Source: Flavobacteriaceae bacterium
GTDB taxonomy: Bacteria > Bacteroidota > Bacteroidia > Flavobacteriales > Flavobacteriaceae
Assembly: GCA_002703065.1 (NCBI GenBank)
Contig: PAEO01000015.1
Span: 22,061-36,731 of the forward strand
Length of the DNA: 14,671 nucleotides
Reading direction: 5' to 3'
The notes beneath the pieces were generated by a model. It was not told where the DNA came from. It did not search any database and saw only the letters and a program-made list of their open reading frames with translations. The position numbers were made by a program, and so were the translations under genes. The first letter of the stretch is position 1; every line of letters starts with the position of its first letter. Of the stretch, positions 14,500 to 14,671 are shown one piece after another.

Positions 14500-14507
14500 C
14501 AAAGATA
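14500..14507 (-). promoter_or_regulatory. Candidate -7 promoter box for folE and downstream genes
   Basis: On the minus strand TATCTTTG matches the Bacteroidetes TAnnTTTG element and lies in the 23-base gap between the upstream barrel gene and folE, with 10 bases (CAATACAATT) before the ATG. I see no good TTG at -33. If active, it would make folE the first gene of the long operon with a leader of only a few bases. This is inferred from the motif and its position. Confidence 0.35.
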
Positions 14508-14512
14508 TATAT

Positions 14513-14671
14513 TTAAAAAATTAAATTGTATGTAATAACAGATCTAAATCTTTTGTTACTTAATGCAGCAAAATCAGTAAGTCCAGTATCAAATAGTTGA
14601 TGATTCTTTTGAATATTACTTTCAGAAAAACCAAAATCTATAGTTGAATTATCAAATTCTAATCCAAAACC
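14513..14671 (-). CDS. C-terminal end of an outer-membrane beta-barrel protein (5' part outside window)
   Basis: A minus-strand frame is open from the window edge to a TAA at 14513-14515 and encodes 52 residues, starting [19 protein letters not shown] and ending [15 protein letters not shown]. The alternation of hydrophobic and polar residues, the loop-like [17 protein letters not shown] and the terminal aromatic Phe are typical of the last strands of Bacteroidetes outer-membrane barrels. The YxLFDxGLTD-like stretch recalls FadL/OmpP1-type transport barrels of Flavobacteriia, but too little is visible to assign a family. It lies 23 bases upstream of folE on the same strand. Confidence 0.6.
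   Translation of the reverse strand, partial: GFGLEFDNSTIDFGFSESNIQKNHQLFDTGLTDFAALSNKRFRSVITYNLIF

Overview
The window looks like a housekeeping stretch from an uncultured or little-studied marine member of the Flavobacteriia (Bacteroidetes). The support is: very low GC (about 30 percent by eye), A/T-only tracts instead of Shine-Dalgarno sites before the start codons, TAnnTTTG promoter-like boxes, a two-gene transketolase, a queuine tRNA-ribosyltransferase of the Bacteroidetes type without the usual zinc cysteines, an FKBP-type isomerase joined to an Asp-rich calcium-binding tail, and small outer-membrane barrels ending in Phe. Genes are packed very tightly. The longest space without a gene is 126 bp, and I see no tRNA, rRNA, mobile element, CRISPR array or phage gene.

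Layout from left to right. (1) 1-570, plus strand: 3' part of a secreted-type FKBP prolyl isomerase with EF-hand-like loops. It meets an outer-membrane barrel gene head-on, sharing 4 bases. (2) 567-3017, minus strand: transketolase N-terminal subunit, transketolase C-terminal subunit, then the barrel gene overlapping the latter by 31 bases. (3) 3144-7959, plus strand: tgt, an LptF/LptG-family permease, accA and dnaB. (4) 7963-14489, minus strand, read from the right: folE, cysS, yidD, lgt, a small two-helix membrane protein, thrS, infC, rpmI and rplT, with joints of -17 to +12 bases except for a 70-base spacer before rplT. (5) 14513-14671, minus strand: C-terminal end of another outer-membrane barrel.

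The long minus-strand block combines protein-synthesis genes (CysRS, ThrRS, IF3, L35, L20) with membrane and lipoprotein biogenesis genes (Lgt, YidD) and folate/pterin synthesis (FolE). The thrS-infC-rpmI-rplT order is the classical bacterial order. The plus-strand block combines tRNA queuosine modification, LPS export, fatty-acid synthesis and replication.

No new multi-gene system is evident. Points worth a second look are: infC has no ATG/GTG/TTG/CTG in the family's start region and appears to begin at ATA; the rpmI-rplT spacer can fold into a GC-clamped hairpin, a candidate L20 control site; promoter boxes lie so close to three start codons that the mRNAs may be nearly leaderless; DnaB ends in an SSB-like acidic tip; and convergent genes have no room for terminators between them.
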